A stretch of 64,000 nt of DNA, taken from contig NC_051069.1 of NCBI RefSeq assembly GCF_004664715.2, positions 13,392,226-13,456,225 on the forward strand. The letters run 5' to 3'. The position numbers were made by a program, and so were the translations under genes. The notes under the pieces were generated by a model. That model was not told the DNA's origin, did no database searches, and was given only the letters and a program-made list of their open reading frames with translations. Origin of the DNA: Peromyscus leucopus (lineage: Eukaryota; Chordata; Mammalia; Rodentia; Cricetidae). Below, piece by piece: positions 1-13,603 of this stretch. Every line of letters begins with the position of its first letter. The stretch's first letter is position 1.

Positions 1-529
1 GGGTTTCTCTTCCTGGCAGCATCCTGGCCACAGAAGCCAGCCCTGCCTGGATCACAGGCAGACCATTGTGGTCAGTGTCCTGCAGGAAGTTTCTGGGGCA
101 GCTGGAGTAAGCTGAGACCCAGTGGACCTGCAGGGACAGCACAACTCTCCAAGTTGCAGGCAGCCTCCTAGGGCCCTTCCAGACTGGCCCTTGTCACCTC
201 ATTGTTCATGAAGGTCTACTGAGGATCTTTACCCCTCTCCCCTCATCTCCACATTAGCTGCTCTGTTCTTCATTCAGACTGCCCAGTGGTTCCATCCCCT
301 TCACCATAAAGTCAGGACTTATGGTCCATGAGGTCCTCATGAACTGAACCAAACCCCATTTACCGCAGCCCTCCTATATGAGCTCACTGCTTCTGTGACC
401 CCCTACAGCTGTTGCCAGAATATATTGGGCTGAATTTTCCTAAAAATCGCCTCTCCAAGGCTGGAAACACCAAGGTTGTCTAATTCATCTTGAACTTCGG
501 GTTGAAAGAAAATCCCAGTCTCTGTTTCC

Positions 530-676
530 CTTGTCCCTGCCTCTTCTCTTTATTCCTGGATTTCTCAGAGGGCAGTACTCCAATGTCATAAAGCTGGTAG
601 GGTCTTGGGACCTGGGTCCCATTTGCCTGACATCCACCAAAGACTCACCTGTCTGTGACTGATCAGTGAGTGCAGA
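530..676 (-). terminator. Celf6: CELF6 3' UTR with candidate poly(A) signal
   Basis: A single AATAAA on the minus strand at 549-554 lies about 125 nt after the stop, with GT-rich sequence further downstream. Its use is not proven, and the transcript may extend to a site left of the window. Positions 1-530 hold no other recognisable feature. Confidence 0.4.
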
Positions 677-804
677 TCAGTAAGGCCTGTTGGCATCCTT
701 AGGTCTCTTTAGCTGGACCTTGAGCCTCTTCATGCCGATTTGAAAGCCATTCATGGCTTGGATGGCAGTCTGGGCACTGGTTGGATTGTCAAAACTAACA
801 AACC
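677..804 (-). CDS. Celf6: CELF6 coding exon 12 (end of RRM3, stop)
   Basis: 128 bp from a CCTCCAG acceptor. It completes RNP1 (KCFGFVSF) and encodes [20 protein letters not shown] and the C-terminus [15 protein letters not shown], then TGA at 677-679. Confidence 0.97.
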
Positions 805-2973
805 CTGGAGGGTGTGGGCAGACAGGTTAGCTGGGAATCCAGCTTGCCAGGGTCTCCTTTCTCTAATTTCCAGGCTAGGTCCATCACATATGTATCTTTC
901 CATTGCTTAACTATGTGAGCATGTATGCCTACATAAGCATAGACACATGCTTAATAGAGGCAAATCATTCCTAAAGGTGTGGTTTCCAGAAAGATGGGAA
1001 GTAAGTCTGGTCGGGGAAGGGACGGGTGTTGGTCAGAGTATTTCCCTGATTTGGGTGGGCTGCTTCACTCCACTCCTCCCAATCTGGCTTCAGATCAGCA
1101 GTTGGGGTCTGAAGGCAACTCATGATTCCAAACCCAGACTCATCCCGCTCTGGACAAACTCCAAAACTGCAACCTTCCTGATTTCACACACTCTAGTTAC
1201 CCAAGATTCTCAGGTGATCTGAAATAAGGCTTGCTGTGCCCATACTTTGTCCCATAACATTCAGTCTCTGGAAGCCTTATGTGTGGTCCCTGGGGAATCC
1301 TGACGCGCAGGGATGGATCAGCTCACCAAAACACTTGCTCTGGTTGGTGGCACGATCCACAAAGACTTTGGCAGAGACAACGGCTCCGAAGGGCAGGAAT
1401 GTCTGTATGAGTTCTGCATCCCCAAATTCCTGAGGCAGGTGGTAGATGAAGAGGTTACAGCCTTCGGGGCCTGCAGGAACAGGAGCAGGCTTGTTCAGGG
1501 GAAGGACCCCGAGGGGCACCCCCACATACACAGGCCGCTGCTCTCCAGCCCCCAGGCCCTCACCTTCTCTTTGTTGTTGAGGCAGAGCTGAAGGCTGCTG
1601 GGGGAAAGCTGTGTTCACTGGGCCGTAGGCCGAGGGATAGGCTGCTGGAGACAGAGGTGGGAGCGGGCAGTGACCCACAGACGCCATTTCCCAAACAGAT
1701 CCCTATGTGCCTGGCCACCTCTGACAGGTTCAACCCAGTTCACCATTACCCTTGTCCCAAGACAGGTCGCTGGGGGCTGGGAACTGAACAGGATGGAAGA
1801 ATTGACTCCTCGGCACAGAGCCTAACCCTCCCACAAATCTCCCTGTTCCTTTCTGAGGCCGTTGAACACCCCACATCCCCACCCCCCGGGCTGGGCAGCA
1901 CCGAGAGAAACCTGCATAGTGGTGTATCCCAGCGTAGGCCTGCTGCAGGGAGTCAGCCACACCGGGGCTCTGGGCTGGAGAGAGAGGGGGCCCAAGGCCC
2001 ACGATGAAGGTAGGTGGGCAGGGGTCAGAGGCCAGGGGCCAGGGGAGAGACCCTGGGTGGGAGTGTGGGAGGTGGAGGACCGCTATGAAAGGCAGCAGGG
2101 AAGATGGGGGGAATCCCTTCCCCCCAAGCAGGACCTTGCCTGAAATGCCTCGCTTCCACTCCATTTCCAGGTTTGAGTCAGCGGGGTAGGGCGACCCACC
2201 TGGGTACGGGGAAAGCCCGTTGTTATAGAGTGTATCAGAGCCTGGCTGTCCGTTGGTCTGGGGGTTCAAGGAGCCGAATCCATTGACCCCCATGGGCGCT
2301 GGAAGGCCGGGGAGTGCACCAGGGCCGCTGCCACCAGGTGACGCGTTAGCTGTAGATGGAGGTAAGAGAGTCAGGAAGTGAGACTTCATGGGCCCTCTCA
2401 ACCATGGCTTCAGTCTCTTGGGTCCCTTACCTGCTGTAGGCAATAGCGGTGCGGCCACCAGGCTGAAGGCCGCTACGTGCTGCATCTGGGCGGCCACCGC
2501 GGCCACCTGGCCTAACCCGGGACCCTGCGCCGCGGCCAGCAATGCTGCCTGGTGTTGCAGGATCTTGGGGAAGGAAGAAGGGCGACTGTAGAGGCCTCAG
2601 CGGCTGGTAACTGCCTATCTCCCGACCCGGAGCCAGGTCCTATCCTCTCTGGGCCCGAGGCAGGCACCTACCGCAGTGGTGTAGGCGCCACAGGCTCCGA
2701 GAGGCAGTGGCGCTGGATGGAAGGCGCCCAGCTGGCCAGCCATTTGCTGCATCCTCCGTAGTGCGCGCTCGCGGTCGGTGTCTGCCAGCTTCACCACCAG
2801 GCTGGATGAGGCGCCCTGGGCCGAGGAAGGATTTGGTGACCTGTACTGACCCTGACTGAGCTCTGAGCCCAGCGCCTTCCCCAGCAGGCAAAGGTCACCA
2901 AACGCGGAGAGCCTGTTAGGTGAAGGGAACAGGTCCTCCACTCCGCTGGCTTCACCCTCAGCCCAGGCAAACG

Positions 2974-3016
<43 letters not shown>

Positions 3017-3036
3017 CAGTCATCTGGTCCCCCCCC

Positions 3037-3094
<58 letters not shown>

Positions 3095-4621
3095 CGCCCC
3101 CCCCCAGAGTGCAACGGCTCACCTACGCGTCAGAGCACTGCAGCGAAGGGCTGGAACAGACGTCTGACATCCTCCTCCCCTGCTGCTTGCCAACATCCCC
3201 ACAACAGCTTCCGGTCCTCTGGGACAAAGCCAGGAATGACCTGGGACCTCAGTGTCCTAGACTCCCAGAGTCGCCTGTGGCGCTCGGAAGTGGCTCACCA
3301 GTCTAACTTAGGAAGATGTGTGGGGTGAGAAGGCGGGGACCTAGTGGGTCTTTGGGGCAGGGTGACTACAGGGATGAGAGGAAGCAGCTGAGATTTCCAT
3401 TATGAAACCTGGATCCTGCAGAAGCTCATAGAGACTCATTGCTGCTCTTGTGGGAAGTTACCCAGTCTTGACGGCTTTTGCAGAGCCTATACACATCATG
3501 TTATACTTTGACCTTTTTTGTTGTTAGACTTGTGCAATGCTGCTGGAGGAAGGGATGCTTGACTGTGACCTTACTGGTCAGCCTGGTGGCAGTGGCCAAA
3601 TCACTGCCCTTTCTTGCTTAAATAAAGGAGGGCTCTGTTAAAGAAACAAACAAACAAACGAACACCAGCACAGAACATAGCTATCCTACTTTTAAGGTTT
3701 TAGCCTTAGACACTCAGCACTGGAATGGTGAATCCTTAGTCCCAGTACCAAATTTAGCCAAAGACCTACAGAGAAAGTTTGGTTTTCTGAGCTTCTGACA
3801 TTAGCATTTTCTCCACTGTGTCTGCTGAGCCCCTGAGCCCCTTTCCTAATTCCCAGACTTGGCCCCCTCCCATCTCCTTGCCTAGCTTCCAGGGCCCTCC
3901 CTGAGTCCTGTGACCTCCTCTTTGACATCTCATGCTTTCATGCCCTGATCCCTCCTCTGGTGTGGTAACACCTTGGAAGAACACATTCTGTCTGTAACCT
4001 AGATGATCATCAAAAAACAAGGTATCTCTCCATGCACCTTCATTGCCTGTGGGAGTAGCAGAGAAAGGGACAAAATTGTAAACTGAGTCTCTGCCCCATG
4101 AGGAAAGTTAGAGGGCTTGGATTTGAATTAGGGATTAGCTATACATCTTCCAAGTTGGACCTCTGCAGGACCTCTTCCTGTATAGGAAGCTGAGATTGAA
4201 GGGTAGGGTCCAGTGGACTCACTGTTATAGTCTGGATTCTTTCTAAAGTAAGCCTCTGAATTAGGGGTGGAGCTTGCCAGTGTAGGGCACGAAGAACATT
4301 GGGAAAGAAGGGTTGGTTGGGAATCAGGCTTCAGGTTTTATTTTTAAGATCCCAGAGCTCAGAAAAATCGAGCTCCTAAACCCCTTTACGACCTCACAAG
4401 CTTGTGGGGTAAGAGTTCAATCCTGTGGATGGTTTCTTTTTGCTTCTACAGGTGTTAGTGGGAAAATTGAACCTGTGGAACAGATCCCTGGTTTCCCAAC
4501 CTCTTTAAAAAAAAGTGGCAAAATATATTGTTTCAGCAACAATATTAAGATGGTGCTGGTGAGGTGGCTCAGTGGGTAGAAGCACTTGCTGACAATGATG
4601 AACCTGATTATCATCTATCTG

Positions 4622-4671
<50 letters not shown>

Positions 4672-4791
4672 ATCTATCTATCTATCATCTATCTATCTGT
4701 CTGTCTGTCTATCTATCTATCATCTATCAACCTATCATCTATCTATCAACCTATCATCTATCTATCTATCTATCATCTATCTATCTATCTG

Positions 4792-4833
<42 letters not shown>

Positions 4834-4952
4834 ATCTATCAACCTATCATCTATCTATCTTCTGAGTTCTATCCCTGAAACCCACATAGTGAAAAGAGAG
4901 TACTGACTCCCACAAGTTGTCTCTGAACTCCACATGTATGCTTTCTCCATCT

Positions 4953-5034
<82 letters not shown>

Positions 5035-7884
5035 TCAATCAATCAATCAATGTAATAAAGTATTAGAGTAAAAATAAAGATGGAAGAGAAAATCAGAAAT
5101 GCCTGGACTGAAGCTAGAAAAGGGAGCTGAAATCTTTCCTGTGCAATCCAAGGAAAGCTCTTCAAAACCATTAAAAGATAGAGGGTAGAGTTCCAGATAA
5201 CCCAAGAAGACTGGAAAGAACAAGGGGGTATGCAAGTCACTAAGCAATATCAAAGATGGGGCTCAACCTTCCAGGAATGGGAGGAGGTGGAAGGCAGCAT
5301 CAGTGTGGATTTGAGTCTTGTATAAATATTATGAAATTCATGGCTTTGCCCTAACATTGAAGAACAGGCCTCAAGTGGTCAGGGAAATGTCCAACATCAA
5401 ACGTCAAGAAGTCTGTGCTATTGTTCTGAGCTTTGACATTAAAATATTCCCATGTCTGCAAAAGGCCTGGAAGTGTCTGGAGAAGATCCCAGAACCTCCA
5501 CAGTCCCAAGGGAGCTTCACAGTGCTCTAATTTATGGTAGAGCTGTGTCACTGATAGGGTCTGGAGCTGTCATGCCTCCTGGGCCAGCAGCCAGGTAGCC
5601 CTGTGTGAGAAGAGAGAAGACAAGCTTAGATGAAGCTACTAACATAGTAAAGAGGTTTGTGTGGACGGTGGCCTTCCCATCCTTTATTTAAACTTCATGT
5701 GGCCCTTTTCTGCCCGTGGTGGAGTGTGGGACAAAGGTGGCCTCAGCATAGCTATCACAGGCACCTTTGATCCTCCTGTCTCAGTAAGAACCTTTTGATT
5801 TAGTCATTTCCATCAGGGCATTGAGCCTATGGTTCTGGACTACTGGGATGTAAAAAAGTCATCATTGAAAAGAGCACTCCTTGTGGGCTGGGTTCTCTGT
5901 TTCCAAGGTTATCACTTGAATCTTGGAACTTTCTCTGCTACTTTACGAGGATTTAATGTTTCACAGGATGATGAGCTAGGCCACGGTGACTATGAACTTC
6001 CACGGTGACTATGAACTTCAGGCAATCCAGATATGGTGGGATAATTTTAAGAGACTTGATCAAAGGCAAGCCTGGGTCCTTTAGTGTTGCCTTCAACACT
6101 AAGACTCTAAGGCTTATTGATTCCCCTTCAGATAGAAAGGATGGTGCTAACAGCCCAGATATATCAGTTTCCTCTAAATCAAACTCTACTGGCTTGTTTA
6201 AAAAAAGGATTCTACAAGAGCTAGGAATAAATGTCTGAGTGAGGGCTGGGGATGTAGCTCAATGGTAGAGCACTTGTATAGCATGACAAAACCTGGAGTT
6301 CAGTGCCAGTACTTAAAACCATCTGAGTAAGAGTATCCAACAGGGGCTGGAGAGGTCACCAAGCTGTTAAGGGCAGCGACTGCTCTTCCAGAAGACCCAT
6401 GTTTGATTCCCAGCATCCACATGGTGAATGGTTGACAATCACAGTTCCAAGGCATTCAATATCTTCCTCTGCTCTCTGTAGGCCTCAGGCACACACATGG
6501 TGCATAAACATACATGCAGACAAAATACCCATATACATTAAAAAAAATAACATATAGAGTATCCCATGGAGGGTGGGTTGGTCCCTAAAGACAGAATATC
6601 AGTTGTGGACGTCTACCTTCCTGGAGTGGAAGAAAAAGGGAGGTAACATCAGTGGGGAGTTGAGACATAATTGGAAAGCCACATTGTTCAATGGTATGAC
6701 TGCATTTTCCTATTGGCACCTAATGTATACTCCTTGTTCTTCTATCAGATGTTTTTGAACTCCAAGCAAGTGACTTAGGCTCTCACATGTTCATTTCCAT
6801 GAAGCTACTTTGTGTATCGGGTCATATAGGTCAGGAATTCTAATGTAACCAATGATATGTTTGAGAGCCCAGAATCAGTCTAGGCTGCCTTCTGAAGAAA
6901 GGAGGAACCAGTGTGCTGATCAAAACCAGAAGGTCTTACCTGAGGTGTACACATTTCTGGCATTTAGGGCCTTTATACCCACTCTCCTTGACATTGGTGG
7001 GATGCCATGACTATGAGTAAAAGTTGCAACTTTTGGGTACCAACCACCAAACCCATTCTGAAAATATTCAGTTCACCTTTCAGTCCAAAGTCAACCCAGA
7101 AAGTCCTGCTGGAGCAGTGGCTGCAGCAAAGCCTCTCTCCCTTGGTGTTCCGCGGCAGTGGAAGAAGCCAAGGAAGACTTAACAAGCAGGCAAAACCTCC
7201 TGGCCAGACAAACCTCAAGAAACTTAAAAGGCCTGGGATGCAGCTTACTTGGCAGGATGCTTGCTCAGTATGGGTCCGATCTCTAGCACTTCATAAATCA
7301 GGCATTGTGGCATACACACTTGTGATCTGACACTCAGGAGGCCAAGGCAGGAGAATTAGGCATTCAAGGTCATCCTCAGTTACATAGAGGCAAACCTGGG
7401 CTACCTGAGACTCTACGTCAAAAATAAAAAGGCTTAACCAGTTATGGTGCTCACCTTTAATCTGCACTCAGAAGGCAGAGGCAGGAAGATCTCTGTGAAC
7501 TCAAGGCCAGCCTGGTCTACGTAGTGAGTTCCAGGCCAGCCTGGTCTACATAGTGAGACACTACTGAAAAAAAGTTTTGTCTTCAGTGGGCAAAGAACTG
7601 GGTGGCGTTACGGTAGGTGGGGGCAGAGCAGCCAGTTGGATGCCAGCCTGGGTTACGTAACGAGACACTGTCTCAAAAATCAAAACAAACAAACCAGCTA
7701 ATCAACTAAACACACCATCAAAACCAAACAATAGGCAAAGATCTTAAATTGATATTTCTACAAAAACATACCAATGAGCAAGAAGCATATGAAAAAAAAT
7801 TTAATATTAGTCATCATTAGGGAAATGGAAGTCAAAACTACAAGGACACATCACCTCCCACCTACTGAAATGACTGCTGTCAAA

Positions 7885-7930
<46 letters not shown>

Positions 7931-10900
7931 AATCACAAATGTTACTGAGGGTGTGGAGAGACGGGAACGTTGGTGCCAGGAAGGAAGATAAAAAGGCACA
8001 GTTGCCGTGGTATAAATAGTATCCGGTTTGGTGGCAAACGCCTTTAACCCCAGCACCTGGGAAACAGAAGCAGGTGGATCCCAGTGAGATCAAGGCAAAC
8101 CTGTCTACAAAGAGAGCTCCTAAGCCAGTCAGGGCCACACAAGACCCTGTCTCACTGCCCTTCCTCAAAAGATGTAATGGCAGTCCCCCAAAAATAAAAA
8201 CAGAATTACCATATGATCCAGCAGTATCTCTTTTGAAGTATTTATGCCAAAGTATTAAAAGCTTTGTTGTACTTTTTTCCAAAATTATTTTTCTTTTTAA
8301 TTTATCATTACTAATTTTGCCTATTCATGGGATACAATTTCATGTTTTGATATATGTATGCATTGTGGAATGACTAAATTAAGCTAATTAACATATCCAT
8401 CACCTTAACTACTTGACTTTTCATGGTAAATTCTTAAATTTCTTTTTAAATATTTATTTTATTCTTAAATTTTTATTTATTTATTTTTGAGACAGGGTGC
8501 TATATTCAGTCCTAGCTGTCCTGGAACTCACTATATAGATGAGGCTTGCTTCAAATATGCAGAGGTCCACCTGCCTCTGCCTCCAGAGTGCTGGGATTAA
8601 AGGTGTGTGCCACCACACCTGGCTTTGTGGAATTTTTGGTTATTCACTTTTTTTATTTATGTATATATGGGTGCCTGCTTTCTATAAGTATGCACAACAT
8701 GTTCTTTCTTTTCTTTTCTTTTTTTTTTTTTTTTAAGATTTTTATTTATTATGTAGTGTTCTGTCTGCATGTATGCATGCAGGCCAGAAGAGGGCACAAG
8801 ATCTCATTACAGATGGTTGTGAGCCACCATGTGGTTGCTGGGAATTGAACTCAGGATCTCTGGATGAACAGCCAGTGCTCTTAACCTCTGAGCCATCTCT
8901 CCAGCTCCCCGCACACCATGTTCTTGAAGAATCTTTGGAAGCCAGAAGAGGGCATCATTTGGATATGGGTGCTGGGAACTGAACTTGGATCCTCTGCAAG
9001 AGCAGCAAGTGCTCTTAACTGCCGAGCCCACTCTCCAGCCCCACAGTAAGGCATTCGATTCCCTGGAGCTGGAGTTATGGATGGCTGTAAGTCATCTGAA
9101 AAGGATGCTGGAGACTGAATGCCGTCCTTCTGCAGGAGCCGTATGTGAGCTGAGCCATTTTACATACGCTTACAAATTATTATTAACTCTAGCTGCCATG
9201 CTCTGTAACAACCCACTAAAACATGTTCCTCTGCTTAACAGAAGCCCGGAGCCTTTGGCTAACCTCTCTCCTTCCCCCATTCCCTTCTCCCATCAGCCAC
9301 TGTGAGCCACCATTCCATTCTGCTTCTGTGAGTTCCTCTTTATATTTTACACGAGTGAGATCATGTGCCATTTGTCCTCTGAGAAAGCAGGATCCTAAGG
9401 ACATGTCTGCATACTCAGTTATAATGCTATTAATCACCATGGTCAAAAGGTAAAAGCAACCCAAACACTCACCAACAGATCAATGGATAAATAAGATGAA
9501 GCATATGTATCCAGTGGGCTGCTGTTCAGTCTTAAAAAGGAGAAGCATTCTGACATTTCCCACCTCGAGGGATGAACCTTTAGGACATTATATGCCCAGC
9601 AAAGTAGGACAGTCACCAAAAGACAGATGCTGCCTATTTTCACTTCCATGAGTTTTCAGGAGTAGTCTGACTGCTAGAAACTGAGAGCAGAATGGTGTTT
9701 GCCAGAGGCTACAGAGACGGGGAAAAGTGTAATGGTGTCAAGTTTCAGAGTTCTGGTTTGTGTGTGTGCACATGTTGGGGTGGGGAGGGCACGTGCACGT
9801 GTATAGAGTGGATGTGGAAGCCAGAGGTGGACACTGGGGGTCTTCCTCAATCACTTTCCATTCTAGGTTTTGACACAAGCTCTATCACTGGACCTGGTGC
9901 TCACTAGACTAGCTGGCCAGAATGATCTAGTGATCTCCTTGTCTCTACCTTCCAGTACTGGGAGACACACAGGTGGACAGGCCTTTACATGAAGGCTGGG
10001 ATGGAAATCGGGTCCTCAGGCTTGCATGGCAAATACCTTACTGAGTCCTCTTCCCAGGCTGTTTACATTTTGAAGATTAAAATCTTTGGGGGTTTGGTTA
10101 CACAAACACGTGAATATACTTAACACTAGTAAGTGTAACACTAAAATGGTTAAGATGATACTTTTTTTAATTCACATTATTTTGTGTATATATGTGTTTT
10201 GCCTACATGTGTGTATGTGCACCACATATGTTCCTGGTGCTCTCAAATGCTAGAAGAGGGATCAGATCCCTTGGAACTGGAGTTACAGATGGTTGCAAAG
10301 CAATCTGGGTGCTCGGAATCAAACCCAAGTCCTCTAATACTCTTAACTACTGATCCGTCTATCAGGACCCTATTATTTGGATTTTACTATTAAAACATAA
10401 ACAAGAACTTTAAAGAAGATGGCAACAAAGAGACTTAGAGCAAGAAATGGAAACAAGATGCTACTGACCCCTCATTATGATCCAAGAGAGCCAGGGCTCA
10501 GTAAGAAAGGTGAACCAGGCTCTAGAGGAAGAAGACACTTCAGGGGTGCATTTTCCTTTGCGGGTTGCATGCCTGTGTCTGAAAAGCATCACTTGTGATG
10601 GGGGCTTGCCTTGGGTTCCACCGCAGCCAAGGCCCTAAAATGTTATAACATCTGATTAGCATGATCTGCTCTCGGCCAAGATGCTGACAACCAGCTTTCT
10701 GTACCTTCAGAGGCAGAACACATTGCAGGAAGCAAAGCGTTAACTTGAGGCAACTCTCAAGTGCTCTCTGTAAAACCTAACGAGTTAGACTTGTATGGAA
10801 GAGAAGGGGTATTTTTCTAGAATAAGAAGCCTGCCGACCAAAGATAGAAATAACCATCTGTATTATAACAGTTGTTGCTAAAGCATGCATCTGATTTAAA

Positions 10901-12984
10901 ACAGTAATACACAGCCAGCTGTAGCAGCCACGCCTTTAATCCCAGCACTCAGGAGGCAGAGGCAGGCAGATCTCTGTGAGTTTGAGGCCAACCTGGTCTA
11001 CAGAGCAAGTTCCAGGCTACAAAGAAAAATCCTGTTTCAAAAAATTAAAATTAAAAAAAAAAAGAAGAAGAAGAAAAGAGAAGAGAAGAAAAGGAGGGCA
11101 TATGGGAAGGTTTGGGGAGAGAAAAAGGAAGGGAAATGATGTAATTATATTTTAATCTCAAAATTTTTTTTAAATATTAAGAAGCTAGAAGGATGGCTCA
11201 ATAATTAAGAGCATTAGCTACTCTTCCAGAGGGCTCGTTTTATTCTCAGCAGCCAAATGTGTCTCACAACCATCTGTTACTCCAGTTCCAGGGGATCCAA
11301 TACTCTTTTCTGGCCTCTGCAGAAACTGCACACTCATGGACAACATGACAAGTAGGCACACATATAAATAAGATAATTTTAAAAAGTGAAACCAGAGTGT
11401 TGTAGTGCACACCTGTAATTCTATCACTCTGGGTCTGAAGCAGGAAGATTACAAGTTCAAGTTTTGAATTAATTAATTACTTAATTAAAAAGTAGAAAGA
11501 GTGTATTGATTGGGTGTATTGATTACTTTAATCTATTTCTGTACCTTAGGTATCTTGGATGTGTAAAGATTTGTGTAGCTTAAAGAAATACACAAGTTGG
11601 GAAGGAGAACGAACAGAATAATCGCCAATGTGATTTATTAATTTATTGACTATATTATAAAATTGAAAAGGAAGGAAAAAATATGAATTTAGTGTTCCAC
11701 TGATTTTAGAGGTTTCATCATGACTAAAAATTATTTTTCTATAAGACTATACTTACAGTTTAACTTAGTATTAATGTTTCAAAAGTAGAGAAAACATAGA
11801 TAAGAAAAATCCATAGTGGTCCTCATGCTGAATAACAAATGATGCCCATTTATGTAGTAATCATTGTTCAATCAACTTAGAGTCCTTACCTCTGATAACA
11901 TTTTCCATTCTGAAAAACCTTGGGATTTTATCCCAGGAAACTTTCTCCACTTATTTATTGGGATAGGGTCTTGCTATGTTGACAAGGCTAGCCTCAAACT
12001 CTTGAGCTCAAGGGATCCTTTTGCCTAGCATGCCAAGTATCTGGGACTATTCATATGTGCCATTGCATCCGGTTTCAGAAAACATTGTAATGCTCACCTT
12101 AAAAAAATCAAATTCGGGGATGGAGAGATGGCTCAGAGGTTGGGAGCACTGACTGTTCTTCCAGAGGACCCGGGTTCAATTCCCAGTACCCACATGGCAG
12201 CCCACAGCTGTCTGTAACTCCAGTTCAAGGGGATCTGGCATCCTCACACAGACATACGTGCAGGCAAAACACCAATGCACATAAAATAAAAATAAATAAG
12301 TTAAAAAAATAAATCCAAATGCTGGAGGAGAAGTTTTTGATGCCATGTTTGGCCAACGCAGAAATAAATATTGTTTATTTGACAGGAGGTGGCTTCCCTT
12401 TAGGAAATTCAGTTCATTTTTCTTTAATAGTTTACTATTTGATGTATAATTGCCAGTGGATGAAAAGTAGAGACCCAGGGTATGGACTCTATGAACACCA
12501 TGGAACTTAGCTTCAGAATTCATAAGATCTAGCCAGGATACATTAAAATAATATAGTCTATGCAGGTGTGGATGCATGTCTTTGAGAAAAGTGTCCCCAA
12601 ACTTACAGGGGCAGCCATGGAAGAAGAGGATCCTAGCAGATAGATCCTGCTGTACTGCTATCGTTATTGTGTTGTAGGGAAGGAAATGCCAAGTTCTGGG
12701 GCTGGAGTAATGGCCTAGCCAGGATAGTGCTTGCTCATGGGTTCAATCCTCAGAACCCATGTAAGAAGCCGGGCACATGGTTTTGTGTACTTGTAATCCC
12801 TGTACTGGGGAGGCAGAGATGGAAAAATCCCTGGGGCTCACTGGCCAGTTAGCCTAGCCAAATAGGGTGAATCCCAGGTTCCAGTGAGAGAACTGTCTCA
12901 AAAAAACAAGGTGGACAGCTCCTGAAAAATGACACTTAAGATGGACCTCTGGATTCCACATGCCTTTCCACATATATGCATTGG

Positions 12985-13030
<46 letters not shown>

Positions 13031-13488
13031 ACAGAAGCATGAAATCTCCATCCAGTGTTACCACTAACATCTAAAAGGACATTAGTATGTACATTAATTA
13101 TTACTACCACAAACTTCATGTTTAGTGATTAAAAGAACACATTGCATTGTCATCAAACTTCAAAACGAGAGCACTATTTTTGTCAAAAGGCTCATTTTAT
13201 ATTTCCGCATGGATGATGGGAGAACTGCAGTTCAGGTGCCAAGGAAGTCAACCCGATGGGTTTATCTGGGTTCCCACAGTGCACCTAACAAAAAGCTGAA
13301 GCAGCTTCTGTTTTAATAATTAAGACATAAATTTTATATTAAGTTTCCTGGGTTCCTGAAGTTAGTTTCTGACACCCGTTTTATGAGAAAAAAAAAATCA
13401 CATAATGATTCCTTCCAGAAGATAAATGGGAGACCTTTAGATTACATTTGCCTTGATTTCTTTTGTAAGTTGCATTCTATTATTTATT

Positions 13489-13543
<55 letters not shown>

Positions 13544-13549
13544 AGAGAA

Positions 13550-13603
<54 letters not shown>

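Noticed and set aside
2974..3014. A41 run as the tail of a retroposon
   Set aside because: There is no SINE or LINE body on either side and no flanking duplication. It coincides with the missing CELF6 exon.
2791..3306. Poly-Gly/poly-Phe (minus) and poly-Pro/poly-Lys (plus) ORFs
   Set aside because: They are translations of the A and C homopolymer artefact.
4564..4906. ORFs of repeated Tyr-Leu-Ser-Ile
   Set aside because: They are translation of the (TCTA)n microsatellite.
5318..5530. 70-codon plus ORF in CELF6 intron 3 as a possible processed pseudogene
   Set aside because: I could not match it to a known protein and saw no A tail or target duplication. The support is insufficient.
8773..8830. 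CCAGAAGAGGGCA inside B2 elements (also at about 52,492) as CTCF sites
   Set aside because: It is a one-base mismatch to the core and part of the SINE consensus. Rodent B2 copies can bind CTCF, but these are not distinctive enough to list as sites.
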